Under the pieces are notes generated by a model, which saw only the letters and a program-made list of their open reading frames with translations, ran no database searches and was not told the DNA's origin. From NCBI GenBank assembly GCA_951799425.1, contig OX637405.1, forward strand, positions 25,709,635-25,773,634: DNA of 64,000 nt, given 5' to 3'. The position numbers and the translations under genes were made by a program. The DNA comes from Ilex aquifolium (taxonomy: Eukaryota; Streptophyta; Magnoliopsida; Aquifoliales; Aquifoliaceae). The first letter of the stretch is position 1. Each line of letters starts with the position of its first letter. Below are positions 12,741 through 24,474 of this stretch, piece after piece.

Positions 12741-13505
12741 AGGGACAAGTGTTGGCGGACTTCATAACGGAATTCTCCGGGGAGCCTCCTCTGCCGGAGG
12801 GGCCCCCCTCCTCGGAGAGGTACCCTCGGCGGGCAGTCAAGAGCTCTCCTGGAGCCTATGTGTGGATAGATCCTCTAACAGCAGGAGTTCCGAAATCGGA
12901 GTGTTGTTGGTCTCCTCGGAAGGATTGGTCACGGAGCAAGTTGTCCGGCTAGGCTTCAAGGCATTCAACAATGAAGCAGAGTACGAGGCCCTAATCTCCA
13001 GGCTCAAATTTGCTGATGCAGCAGGAGCAGTCGAGTTGACTGTCCACTGCGATTCCATGCTAGTGGTCAACCAAATCAATGGAGAATTCGAAGCAAGGGA
13101 CTCCCGGATGAAGGCTTATCACCATGAGGCGATGGTTTTACTTCAAAAGTTTAGGAAAGTGGAGGTTAAGCAAGTTCCTCGAGATAAAAATGCCCACGCC
13201 GACGCCCTGGCTTACCTTGCATCATCACTGGACTCCGACACGACGCGAAGGATTATGGTGGAGTACCTTCCCAACTCCACCATAGATGAAGCTTGCAGGG
13301 TGATGGCCATCCAGGAAGGGGAAGAGCCACCCAGCTGGACCAATCCACTACTCAAGTTTCTCCTTTCCGGAGAACTCCTTGAATGCCCCAAAGAAGCCAG
13401 GAAGATAAAGCTAAGGGCCCCAAGGTTTTGGGTCTCTCCGGATCGAAGTTGTACTGAAAGTCGTTCTCTGGGCCCTATCTGCTTTGTGTTCGCGAGGACA
13501 AAGTA
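12737..13505 (+). pseudogene. aRNase H (Tat-type second RNase H) of the LTR element
   Basis: The first frame reads IKGQVLADFITEFSG, the linker that normally follows RT-RNase H in Tat polyproteins. A frameshift near 12845 moves to the frame that carries the RNase H fold. Acidic residues are visible in VDRSSNS, NNEAEYEALI, HCDSMLVVNQ and HADALAYLA, fitting the D-E-D-D set. The domain is homologous to the archaeal-type RNase H acquired by Tat retrotransposons, which helps process the RNA:DNA hybrid in reverse transcription. Another frameshift near the end precedes the integrase. It cannot make a functional Pol alone because gag-PR-RT are absent. Confidence 0.85.
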
Positions 13506-13507
13506 GA

Positions 13508-14572
13508 ACTTCTTTTGTATGAGGTACATGAAGGCATATGTGGGGGGCACTCGGGTGGACAGTCCATGGCCCATCGCATCATATCCCAAGGGTACTGGTG
13601 GCCGCGAATGCAAAAAGACGCGCAGACATACGTCCAAAGATGTGATCAATGCCAGAGATTCGCTCTAGTCATCCGACAGCCGGCCAGAGACTTGCATCCA
13701 TTAACTAGTCCTTGGTCGTTCACTCAATGGGGACTCGACCTAGTCGGATCCCTTCTGAGGGCTCCTGGAGGCAAGAAGTTCCTGATTGTGGGAACCAATT
13801 ATTTAACCAAGTGGGTGGAAGCGGAGCCACTTACCCATATTAGGGACATATATACCAAGAAGTTTGTATGGAAGAGCATAGTGACAAGGTTTGGAGTCCC
13901 CCGTGCACTCGTATCGGACAACGGGACCCAATTCAATAGCAGGCCTTTCAAGTCTTTTTGTGAGCACCTTGGGATCCCGAACTACTATTCCACCACTGCA
14001 TATCCACAAGCCAACCGACAGGCTGAGTCCTTAAACAAGACTATCATCAATGGAATCAATAAGAGGTTAGAAAAGGCCAAGGGAAACTGGGTGGAAGAAC
14101 TCCTAAACGTTCTTTGGGCATACAGGACCACCCCTTGAAGCTCGACAAGGGAGACGCCTTACACTCTCACAACGGGGTGGAGGCGGTCATCCTTCTTGAG
14201 GTAGGCCTCCCTACCATAAGAACACAGGACTTCGACACTGGGGACAATAACTGCCAACTCAGCTTGGATATGGACCTCGCGGAGGAAAGAAGAGAAGTGG
14301 CTGCCTTGAGATTGGCCAAGTACTAAGAAGGGGTGTCCAGACTCTACAACAGGAGGGTCAAACCCCGAGAATTCCAAGCAGGTGATCTAGTGCTCATAAG
14401 GTTGGTAGCAAACACCCGGGATCCAGCAGACGAAAAGATGGGGTCCAACTGGGAAGGACTATACAAAGTCACATCGGTAGGAGGCTCCGGGTCATATAGG
14501 TTGGAAGACTTAGAGGGAAATGATGTAACTCGACCTTGGAATGTAATGAATTTGAAGAAATACTACTTTTGA
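13508..14572 (+). pseudogene. Integrase of the Tat element
   Basis: Retroviral-type integrase that would insert the element cDNA. The N-terminal zinc-binding HHCC motif is seen as HEGICGGHSGG...CDQCQRF. The core catalytic residues are visible in WGLDLVGS (D), LVSDNGTQF (D) and QAESLNKTI (E). A TGA at 14136-14138 (after WAYRTTP) interrupts the chain and a frameshift follows. The C-terminal part resumes with LYNRRVKPREFQAGDLVL and ends KKYYF at 14572. The end of Pol coincides with the start of the non-coding and antisense part of the element. Confidence 0.9.
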
Positions 14573-14599
14573 GAATTAAGTGCCCACTTTCATGCCAAG

Positions 14600-15345
14600 T
14601 GAGTTATCCTGGAAAGGGCATGGCCCTGGGGGCAGAGTCTTAGGGACTCCCGCCACCAAATGAATAACAGAAGCAAGCCTCTTGGAAAGGGCATGGCCCT
14701 GGGGGCGGGGTCTCAGGGACTCCTACCTCCAAATGAAGAACAGGAACAAGCCTCCTAGAGAGGGCATGGCCATGGGGGCAGAGTCTCAGAGACTCCTACC
14801 TCCGAATAAGGAACAAAAGCAAGCCTCCTGGAGAGGGCATGGCCCTGGAAGCAGTCTCAAGGACTCCTGCTTCCGAATAAGAACAGAAGCAAGCCTCCTA
14901 AAAAGGGCATGGCCTTAGGGGCAAAGTCTCGGGGACACCCGCTTCCAAATGAAGAACATGAGCAAGCCTCCTAGATAGGGCATGACCCTGGGGGCAGAGT
15001 CTCAGAGACTCCTGCCTCCGAATAAGGAACAGGAGCAAGCCTCCTGGAGAGGGCATGGCCCTAGAAGCAGTCTCAAGGACTCCAGCTTCCGAATAAGAAT
15101 AGGAGCAAGCATCCTAGAAAGGGCATGGTCCTGGGGGCAGAGTCTCAGGGACTCCTGCCTCCAAATGAAGAACAAGAGCAAGCCTCCTAGATAAGGCATG
15201 GCCCTGGAGGCAGAGTCTCAGAGACTCCTGCCTCCGAATAAGGAACATGAGCAAGCCTCCTGGAAAGGGCATGGCCCTGGAAGCAATCTCAAGGACTCCA
15301 AATTTTGAATGAGGTCGGGAGCAAGCCTCCTGGGAATGACACAGT
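14600..15345. repeat. GC-rich minisatellite downstream of integrase
   Basis: Eight to ten imperfect copies of a roughly 80-bp unit (AAGCCTCCTGGAGAGGGCATGGCCCTGG, split here as AAGCCTCCTGGAGAGG / GCATGGCCCTGG), with alternating short and long variants (GGGGCAGAGTCTCAG versus GAAGCAGTCTCAAGG). It sits between pol and the antisense gene. Open frames through it on both strands are repeat artefacts. Confidence 0.85.
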
Positions 15346-16668
15346 CCGGGGGCCGAGACTCGGGAACCCCAACCTTCAACTAATATGCAGGGGGCATGCC
15401 CCCTGAATGGAAAATGACCCTTGAAGAAGGGCGCTGATATGCTGTGTTGCCACGAAGCATCTAACAAAACAGACGTGGGTAATCTGGGCATGATCGCCCC
15501 CAAGAGTCCTCGCAAACTTCGAGGCCGACCCCTGGGGTATGCTTGCACAAGTACATGGGTGAGGTTGACTAAGTTCAGTGTCAGTAAGGCAAATGAGACC
15601 ACTTCCCCCCCCGGGACGTCAAGTAGGAAAGATGAAGCTAACCGAAGTGAAAAGTTACGTGAATTCGCTGTCCCAATGGCAAGAATGGGACCACTAAACC
15701 TCGGCATAGATTCCCCTCGGACGGGTAACGTACCCTCAGCGCCAATGCTCACCAAGTTGATCAATCATGGTACTCGGGGCCGAGGAACGCCAAGACTTGT
15801 TCTATCAGAAGTACCCTCCAAAAAATTTAAAGCTCCTTGACCCCGAGGGTCAGCACTTGGAAGTTAGGAGTTTTCGAAGTTAGAAATTATTTATAAATAT
15901 GCAAAACTCAAAAGAGCATACATGAAGAGAAGCAAAATGATTTTTTTTTTCATTCCGAAAAAAGGGGCTTTGCATCCCCAGGCTACAAAAGAAGGGGAAA
16001 GTACAAAAAGAAAGACAAAGTCCTAAGTCTAGGCTGCTGAATGGGGAGGGTTGAACACTTCACCAGCATCTCCAGTAGTGTCCCCAAAAAGCTCTTCTAT
16101 GCTGGGTGAAGAGACAACATTAGTGGTGTCGGCAGGAGGAACAGGAGTAGGAGCTGGAGGCACTGTCGATTCCGGGGCTAGAGGGTTGGTCTCTGGGAGA
16201 ACAGCAGCTGCTGAAGCTGGGATCGTGGTATCAGGGAGCTCTGCTGAGCATCGCCCTTGGGCGTTTGCAGGATCTTCTACTACTATCTCCGCTGCCGCCT
16301 GCATCATCGCTTCGGATGGAACATACTCATGCTCCAAGAACAAAGGAGAGTCGGCAGGAACTCCGGCAGCTTTGAGGGCCTCGTCCCATCCCTTCTTGAA
16401 GAACTCTCTCTTGTTTTCTTCAAGGGCGGACATGACGTCGTCAGCACATTCGTCGGCAATCTGCTGCTTCATCTTCTTCTATGCCTCTAGCTGGGCCCTG
16501 ACTCTATCAAGCTCCTGAGTAAGAGTCGAGCAGGTCTGCTCCGACTCCTCTGCTCTCGCCTCGGCTGAAGATAGCCGCTGCATTTGCTCGGTTATCCTCT
16601 TCTCGGCGTCGGCGAGGGTGGCACTCAGTTTTTCAGCGCCAACCCTCGCCGACTCGCCGTCCTTCAGC

Positions 16669-19600
16669 TATGGGTGATAATCGAGCCAAGCTCGACGAGC
16701 ATCACCATGCTCAGGCTCGGCTTGAAAATTTAGGAAGATGTTCAAGCTCGGCTTGAGCTCGATCATCAAGTTTTTTTTTTAGCTCAAGCTCGGCTTGACT
16801 AAAAAATGAAAAGTTCAAGCTCGGCTTGATTAGGCTTGTTATCTATTAACAAGCTAGAATCCGAGCTCTAGCTCGTATAAAGCTTGACCAAAGATCAGGC
16901 TTGCAAACAGGCTTGAATTTTAACAAAATTCTACACCACTTAACACAACATACCAAATTAACACAACATAACAAATTCATAATCAGCTTCTCCATAGGAC
17001 CATAGACATCACCCAACACACAACATGCACATGCACTGATGCACATCACCAACAAGAAAATTTGTCAAGTGTCAAGTGCAAAAGTGCCACCAAATAAATT
17101 AAAAAAAAGTTCTCAAGCCTGATCACATGATGAAACTAATCACCAAATTAAACAACCAGCCACAACTAAACAACCAAATTAAACAATAACCAAGTTAAAC
17201 CATAAAAAAAGAAGTTCTCAACCAAATTAAACAACCAGCCACGTGATGAAACTGATCACAAAAATCAGTTTCAAAAGAGCATACAAATTGTCAAGTGCCA
17301 AGTGCCACCAAATAAATTAAAAAAGTTCTCAAGTGCAAAAAAAAAAAAAAAACAGCATGTTTCACAAAAAAACAGCCAAGTGCCCTCGTAGTAAAGCTTG
17401 CAATGAAAAAACCATAACCAAGAATTAGTATTTGATACCTTTAAAAAAAATGATTCAAAACCATAACCAAGAATTGTTATTGATACCTTTAAAAAGATGA
17501 TTCAAAAGCTGTTTTCCTCAAGGCTACCTCAATTCATAAACTCATTCTCTTCAACAACCTGTAAATAAGACACCATTGCACCAACAATGAAATTCATAGT
17601 GACTGAAATAAAATGAAACACAAGGTAAAAATATCCTTACAATATTCGATCCGTGGATTTCAAAATCATTACGCAACCAATCTCCGATACATATCAAAGT
17701 TTCAACTGTCTCGGGCTTCAAGGAGCTTCGATATTGATCAAGAACTCTCCCTCCGGCACTAAAAGCAGACTCCGAAGCAATTGAAGTAATGGGAATAGAT
17801 AGTATGTCCCGTGCCATCTTTGACAGGTTTCTAAACTTAAGAGTGTTTTCTTTCCACCAATTCAAGGCATCAAAATCCTCAGTGTCATTTTCATCACGAA
17901 TGTAAATGCCTTCTTCCAAATAAATTTCGAGCTCAGACTTGTATGGTTGAACAATGTCCAACTGTTTGGCCCATAAATCAAATTCATTCACACGCTTTGT
18001 CTTTCCCTTGACATTGCTAGTGCCACCAACATTGCTACTTTTAGATGAAGTATTTGGTTGTTTTACATCTTTAGACACATAATCCTTGTAGAGATCATAC
18101 AAGGAATTACGAACAACATCTATATAATGCACTACTTCATCCGATGAATAAATTTTGGGAAAACAAAACTCAACAAGTCTCATTTTATATCTAGGATCTA
18201 GGACCGCTACAATTGCCATCAACAAGTTACAATCTCCCCAATACTTGTCAAACTTTTCACTCATTCTAGCAATCATGCGACTCATGTAGTCCCTATTATC
18301 AAATTCATACTCATTCAAAATCTTTCTAATTTTCCAAATTTCACAAAGAAATGAATTTGAAGTTGGGTAAGAGGAACCCTAGAATAGATATGTGGCATCA
18401 TTAAATATTTCTAAAAACTTGCAGACCTCTTCAGCTCTTGACCAATCATCCTCAATTGGTAACCATCGATAGTTGCTATCTCTTTCTTTGTAGCTTGGAA
18501 ACACTTCTTTAAACACAAATGCATATTCTAACATTTCATATGTTGAGTTCCACCAAGTAGGCACGTCAAGAATCAATCTCCTAGTTGTTGGCAATTGCAA
18601 TTGTTTTACAATCTCATTGAATTTATCAAGTCTGAAAGGAGACATCCTCAAGTATTTCACACTCTCGCGTATGTTTTCAATTATATCTCTTATCTCACCC
18701 AAGCCATCTTGTACCATTAGATTCAAAACATGTGCACAACACCGAACATGAAATATTTTACCATTGAAATAAAGCTTACCTTTAACAGAAAAATTATCTT
18801 TCAAATTTCTCACTGCTGCATCATTTGAGGATGCATTGTCTAGAGTAATAGTAGACACTTTATCCTCAATCCCCCAATCAGTTAGATACTTGTAAATACT
18901 ATCGACAATCACAAAACTTGTGTGTGGAGGTGCCAAGCAACAAAAATTCAAGATACGTTTTTGCAACTTCCAATCTGTATCCAAAAAGTGTGCGGTAAGG
19001 CACATGTAATCGATTGTTTGATTGGAGGTCCATAAGTCTGTCGTCAAGCCAATTCGGTCAACACTAGAAAACATTATCTTCAATTTTATTTTCTCATTCG
19101 CATATATTTTCAAGCAATCATTTTTTATGGTGAGGCGTTTAACTGGCTCAAAACGTGGGTTCAGAGATTTCAGAAGCATCACAAACAGTTCATGTTCAAC
19201 CATCCTAAAAGGATACTCATGCACTATTATCATTTTTGCTAAAATTTCTCTTACCTTCTCCTTGTCAAACTTATAAGATGCCAACCCACCACTTACAGTT
19301 ACAGACCCATCGGAAGCAGTTGAGGAGAGAGACAATAATTGTTGAGTGGGTCCTTTCTTTTGGCCAGAAACAGAAGCTTGACGAATTGGACAAGTCAATA
19401 AGTGCCTTTTCAGATGAGTTGTGGGAGCCCCTCGACCCAAAGAAATACTTGTTTTACAATGGTTACCCTTGGCCTTTCTTGTTCCATTTTCATATATTGT
19501 CTCTAAATCATCCCAAACTTTCGAGGTCTTCTTCTTGCATTTTTTTTGGAGTGGTTCATTTTCAGAAGGCCCTTCGATTGTAGCGGCGATTGTAGCAGCA

Positions 19601-20893
19601 TCATTATCGATAGCTTCTTGATTTCCACTATTTACAGTACTAGGGGGCACAGAATCAGAAGCCATCTGACCGAAACAAAGATGAAATTAGCCAACAAAAC
19701 TATATTCCCCTTGTTCCAACACAACTAACAAATGAAAATAGCCAAAATAAAAACTTGTGAATAGAGGGGACTTGCACAGCCACCCCTAGCATATATACAA
19801 ACAAAATACTAAAAGACAAATAACCCACTAAAAATAATCAATATTTTTTATTGAACCAACTCAATAAAAAGAAAAGCTATTAAACTCCTAACGGGAAAAA
19901 AAAAAGGAGAATACGGAAGAACCAAAAATATGGGAGAAAGAAAATAAAAGATATTTTTTCTGCTCAAGAACCATGAAATTTCTTCTCACATATTTTTTAC
20001 AAAATCTCTGAAGTCTGACATGTGAATATTCTTCATAATTCATCATTGCAGAAGAGGAAAACAAAACAAAAACTATATAACAAAAAAAAAAATTACTTTC
20101 ACCTCAAACAAACGACCTCAAACTCGTGGTAACTATTAGATCCACCGCTAATCTCTAATTTCACGATTATAAAAAATAGATTTGATGCATTAAGTAAAAA
20201 ATATTATGCAAAAACATAGATGATTCGAGTGAGAGTAGCTCTCATACTTGTTACAAATTGTTCGGTTCATGTGTTTAATCGGAATAACATATATTGCCTA
20301 ATAAAAATAAAATCAGGCACGTAATCACAGAGCCACCCACCACTGTTATCTATCATAAAACTCAGGAAAAAAAAAAATACAAGGAATGCAAGAACAACAA
20401 CAACACTTTACAGAAGCAAAAATATTCATAAAAAAAATAATCACCGTGAGACCAGACCTTTTGTGTTGTACTGTGACGAAGAATCACCGAAGAATCGGCG
20501 ATGAGTGGGAGTGGCACTGTGGCACTGGCAGACGAGAGATGGAGTTGAGGCAGACGAGAGTCTTGGAGATGGAGAACGGCGCCTTCAGATTGGGTTTGGG
20601 GTGTATTAGGGTTAGACTTTAGACAGGTTAATATATGTGTTGTCCTCACCATTGGATCTCTATTTGGAATGGACGGCTATAATTAGACCACTAAAAAATA
20701 ATAGTAATACTAGGTAAAAAATATCAAGCTTAATCAAGTCTGTCAAGCTGCTCGAATTCGAGCTTGAGCTCGGCTCGTTTATAAACAAGCCTAAAATTGT
20801 GTTCATACTTGGCTTGTTTACTATATTCGAACGAGCCCAAAACAAGCCGAACTCAAGCCGAGCTCGAGTAGCTCAATTCGATTAACAGCCCTA
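16669..20893 (-). mobile_element. hAT transposon nested in the Tat antisense gene
   Basis: 4225-bp element flanked by the exact 8-bp TSD CCTTCAGC (16661-16668 and 20894-20901). Terminal inverted repeats: left TATGGGTGATAATCGAGC; complement of right TAGGGCTGTTAATCGAAT. Subterminal AGCTCGGCTTGA motifs are repeated at both ends. Removing the element and one TSD rejoins the coiled-coil frame of the host antisense gene (IEQLLKD / GESARV), which confirms the boundaries. It carries one transposase gene on the minus strand. Confidence 0.95.
17551..19665 (-). pseudogene. hAT (Ac-like) transposase with one nonsense codon
   Basis: One frame of about 705 codons broken by a single TAG at 18376-18378, in FNDATYLF*GSSYPTSN. 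Domains in order: N-terminal BED-type zinc finger (residues ~45-95: VWDDLETIYENG...HLKRHL), in which the expected first Cys is Gly (AKGNHCK); a central RNase H-like region with DRIGLTTDLWTSNQ, IEDKVSTITLDNASSND and HVRCCAHVLNLMVQDG; and the C-terminal hAT dimerisation domain (ILSIPITSIASESAFSAGGR). It would cut and paste the element by binding the subterminal repeats. The stop and the missing finger Cys argue that it is inactive, though decay is light. The true C terminus may be shorter if an intron starts after DFEIHGSN. Confidence 0.92.
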
Positions 20894-23330
20894 CCTTCAG
20901 CAACTGTTCAATTTGGGCCGCCTGAGAGGACAACGTAATGTCCCTGGCAGCCACATCCTCCCTAGCAGTAGCGAGGGCCGTCTCTGATTCTACCTTCTCT
21001 CGCTCGGCCGGCTGAAGACTCTGCCTTGAAGCATGGTAGCGAGTAGCAATAACCGATATTTGTTGGGAGGAAAAATGAAAAGTTGCGCCGAGGTGGAGGA
21101 GACCAAATAAAACGAGAATGGTAACATGACTTACAACAAGGGAGTTCTGAATTATCGAGCGGAATAGCTGGTTGGTCAGTCACCCCCGGTGCTCCGCCAT
21201 GTCAGCTCCAAACTGAAGTGTCTCGCTCACGGCATAGGCCACGTGAGGATTATGTATGATGAAGTCATTGACCCGGATGACCATGTTTTCTCGGTCTCGG
21301 GTCCGGGGGCGCCATTCCTCCGCAACTACTACCGGCGGGGGAGGAGGAGTTTGTTGATCTTCTTGCTGCTGCTGTTGTTGCCGTTGTTGCTGCTGCTGCT
21401 GTTGTTGTTGTTGTATTAGAGGTGGGACCCCACTGAGGCCCGGTCCATGCCTTTGTCTAGTCCTCCTCTCCTCCTCTTCGAGTTGAGGTTCCCGGTCACG
21501 GACCTGGCCCCTTCCTGTGGATCTCAGGGGCACAGGGGGAGGGGGCATTGATGTTAGTTCTCCTGGGAGGAGGAGGGGGGAACGTTGTCGGAAGACCCTC
21601 TGCCCCTCCCGACGGCCAGGGCGGCCCTCTGGTTCAGATTATTGAGATCCAGACGTGGTCGGCGAGACATCACTACTTCAAGAGCGTCCTCCTCGTCTAG
21701 GCTTTGGAGGATTTGGAAATCTGGCCAAGTGTCCCTTCCCGACGTGCTGGACTCGGAGTGGATCGTGGCGGATGGCTCCCTAACTGCGGATGCCTCTACT
21801 TCAGCTCCTTCGACGACCCCCTCTACCTCAGCCTCAGTGGCCCTGTTAGGATCCTCCTCCAAAATTCGGCTCTGAGTCCTGGTCCAAGGTTTGCTCAAAA
21901 AGCTCGGACCACCTGGAAGGGTCGTAGGGCTGGGGGAGTTGGGAAATTTTTTTGTACCCCGGAATATACCCCAGGAGCACGTGAGTTGATCGGCCCAGTC
22001 CATCGTCGATGTATCCCCAGACTGTTACGAGGTCGGCAAAATTAACCAAGTGTCGGGGTGGGGGAGTAGTTTCTCGGGTGGAAACGTCTGCATAAAAGAA
22101 AGAAGAGCGTCAAGACTTGGTACAAGTTAATATCAAGAAGCTAAGAAGCCAAGAAGATAGGGAGAAGCCAACATACTTGTTGTTCGCCACTCCTTGGGGC
22201 AGGACAAGCCATCGTACTAGGGGTCGATCCCCCTCTCCCAAGCGCCACTGAAGACCAGCAGGTCATCCTTGTACCCCTTGTCCGAATCGGGGAGGTGGGT
22301 CACGAGGTACATCGAGATGTCTCTGGCTTTGAGATAGAAGCTCCGCTGGGGCATTACCCTCGGCAAAGTGTAGCAGAAGAGAATGTCCTCGAGGCCGAGG
22401 TTGACCCCGAGACGCCTATTAAGCTCGATCACCCCCATTATTATCCTAAAAACGTTAAGGCAACACTGCCTCGAGAAGAGACGAAATCGAGATAGGAATT
22501 GAAGGAGTAGTGGGGGAAGGGGGAACCTGATTCCCCCTTCCATGATAGCCTTCATATAAAAAGGCATAGCGTCCTCTGCGCCGACGTTGAAACGATGGCG
22601 TGCGGGGTCAAAGTCATCCACGCCGACGCTTCGGGGAATGTCGTAGTGGGCTTTAAAATTGGTTATCTGCTGGACCCCTTTGACCGTGTACTTCCTCGGC
22701 CTAGAGGTCCCAGCCTCTTAGACCTCGGCGACAGGGCGGCGACTCCTCGGCATGATTCAGAAAGAAGAAAAAGGGGGTTCCTAGTGGTGATCTCTAAAAG
22801 GGGAGTCCTAAGGGACACTACAAGATGCCAAACGACAGAAGTGGGAAACAAGGGGACTGTCCTGAGATTCCTAGGTTCTCAGAACTGAGATAATGAAGGT
22901 CCTGGGAGGCGATCAGTCGCCGGAAAAATGAAAGGAAGAAAAAAAATGGAGCGAAATACTCACCGGGAAAAATGAATGATGGAATGGAGGCTTGGGGACC
23001 TTTTCTCCTTCGAAGGTGGCTGGAAAGAGTGGTGGTTCTTCAAGAAAACAGCAGGAGGCGGTGGTTCTGCACAAGCAGCAGGTTGCTCCAACGAAGTTCT
23101 CCGGCGAAATCTCTGAAATAACAGAAGGAATGAAAAGTGAAGAAAGAGGGGGGAGGCTCTGTTTATATAGGCCCTCAGACCCCATCATTGGTGCACAAAA
23201 CACGAGGACAGGAGCATTCAATGCACACGATCTCCAAAAGACGGGAAACGACTAAAAGCATTGATGGGACAGTTGAGGCGGTTGAGCTTTTTCATCGTCC
23301 GACGACACGTATCCCCTCCGAAGGAAGATC

Positions 23331-23348
23331 AAAGGGCTGGGGGGCAGT
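23331..23348 (+). other. Polypurine tract of the Tat element
   Basis: Purine-rich AAAGGGCTGGGGGGCAGT directly before the 3' LTR, the expected place for plus-strand priming. Confidence 0.7.
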
Positions 23349-24455
23349 TGATGGGACACTTTTGAGAAAGAAATAGATCGCAACACGTGTCATCGGCACC
23401 GAGGACATCCTTCTCTTTGACAAGACCACGTGTCCTCGGCACCGAGGCACGTTGCTCTCTAACGACAAGGTCCCCTCGGCGCCGAGGAATCTCCATCTTC
23501 TTGAACAAACCACATACCCTCGGCTCCGAGGGTACCTCCATTTCAAGACACCCAGGTGTCCTCAGCTTTAGGGATACTTACTGGGACTCTGGCCCTACCA
23601 TATAACTCCGATTTCTAGAAAGGCTATTGATTGACAACTGATCAGTCTCAACTAGACTAGGAATCATGAGGGTACTCTGCACAAGGAGGTCAGAATGGCA
23701 GGACCAACACAACACTCCACCAAGGGGAGCGAGACACGTGGCATAGAGTGCAGGATGAGGGACAAATAGACAAAAATACCCCTACTGACATGCGGCTGTC
23801 TCATGCAAGCATTTAATGAATCCTCAGTCGATGGGACATTAACAGTGACTAGAGAAACCAGGAAGGAGGGGCATTAAGTGCTCTAGTATCAGGACATTTA
23901 ATGCCTTAGCATTGAAGAAAGAGCATTAAATGCTCCGGAATCCGAGCATTTAATGCCTTTGCATAAAAGGAAGAACATTGATTGCTCGGGGATTCGAGCA
24001 ATTAATAATGGGGTCTCCCCCATACGAAATAGGGGGCACATTGTCCCATACCTCGACACTACCTACTATTTAGGCCTCCAGTAATGATAAGCCTTTTGTG
24101 TGTATAAATAGCTTCCAAAAATACAATGCAAAGGTACGCAAAATCACTCCTCAAAAATACACAACAGTGTTTTCTTCTTCCCCTCTCTCAAAGAACTGCA
24201 TTGATCGTCGAAGGGGATACGCCGGAAAACACTCCAGCGCCCTTTTTAACCTGTCTTCTGTGTTCTAGGAACCACCAACGATACGCCGGAATCCGTCGAA
24301 CAACTCCAGTATCAATTCATCACCACTTCTTAGGCCCCCTTTGGCCCATCTTAACCCCTTCCTTGCCACGGGATCTTTGACGCTCGAGGTAAATACGAGC
24401 TCACCAATTGAGAGATCTGTCTTTTACAACTATTGTGCAAAAATCATCGCGCACA
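23349..24455 (+). repeat. 3' LTR of the Tat element
   Basis: Starts TGATGGGACACT and ends GCGCACA. It is a direct repeat of 11620-12726 with the same length and a TATA box at 24103-24110. The differences are mainly C/T and G/A changes. Confidence 0.93.
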
Positions 24456-24474
24456 GCTATGTTAAAGTCAAGGA

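Larger units (their letters stand above)
16029..22753 (-). pseudogene. Antisense gene of Tat element (gypsy-type transposon domain, polyQ, coiled coil), split by hAT
   Basis: Gene on the strand opposite to pol. The first exon (22753-22177) has an N-terminal domain with the pattern GGIRFPLPPLLLQFLSRF, LNVFRIIMGVIELNRRLG and DKGYKDDLLVFSG, matching the 'putative gypsy type transposon' domain (Pfam PF04195). It ends at a GTATGT donor, and the next exon starts after a CAG at 22087. Then come an acidic stretch, a Pro-rich/polyQ segment (21180-21548, about 16 Gln) and, after another GTAAGT donor near 21130, a heptad-rich coiled coil (20902-21020, continuing at 16480-16660). The C-terminal part (16029-16472) includes SALEENKREFFKKGWDEALKA. 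Damage: TAA at 22718-22720, TAG at 22214-22216, a frameshift near 21850, a TAG after QLEA near 16480, and the hAT insertion. Function unknown; antisense ORFs are a known feature of some Tat elements. Confidence 0.8.
11620..24455 (+). mobile_element. Tat-lineage Ty3/gypsy LTR retrotransposon, internally deleted, with antisense gene
   Basis: Two direct LTRs of 1107 bp each (11620-12726 and 23349-24455) begin TG and end CA. The flanking pentamers are GTTAT (11615-11619) and GCTAT (24456-24460), a TSD with one mismatch. Order: LTR, PBS-like site, aRNase H, integrase, GC-rich minisatellite, antisense gene, PPT, LTR. aRNase H plus a 3' antisense gene is the layout known for the Tat lineage. gag, protease, RT and the first RNase H are missing, so the element is non-autonomous. 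By eye the first ~360 bp of the LTRs differ at about 30 positions, mostly transitions, so the insertion is not recent. A hAT element is nested inside. Confidence 0.92.

Noticed and set aside
14682..15199. Open frames on both strands with repeated PREGMAMGAES-like units
   Set aside because: They are the minisatellite downstream of the Tat integrase read in different frames; the minus-strand frame to 15764 is the same artefact.
16051..16518. 155-codon plus-strand frame (Gly/Val/Ala-rich)
   Set aside because: Shadow of the antisense gene C-terminal region, whose minus-strand reading has coiled-coil and acidic features seen in Tat antisense proteins.
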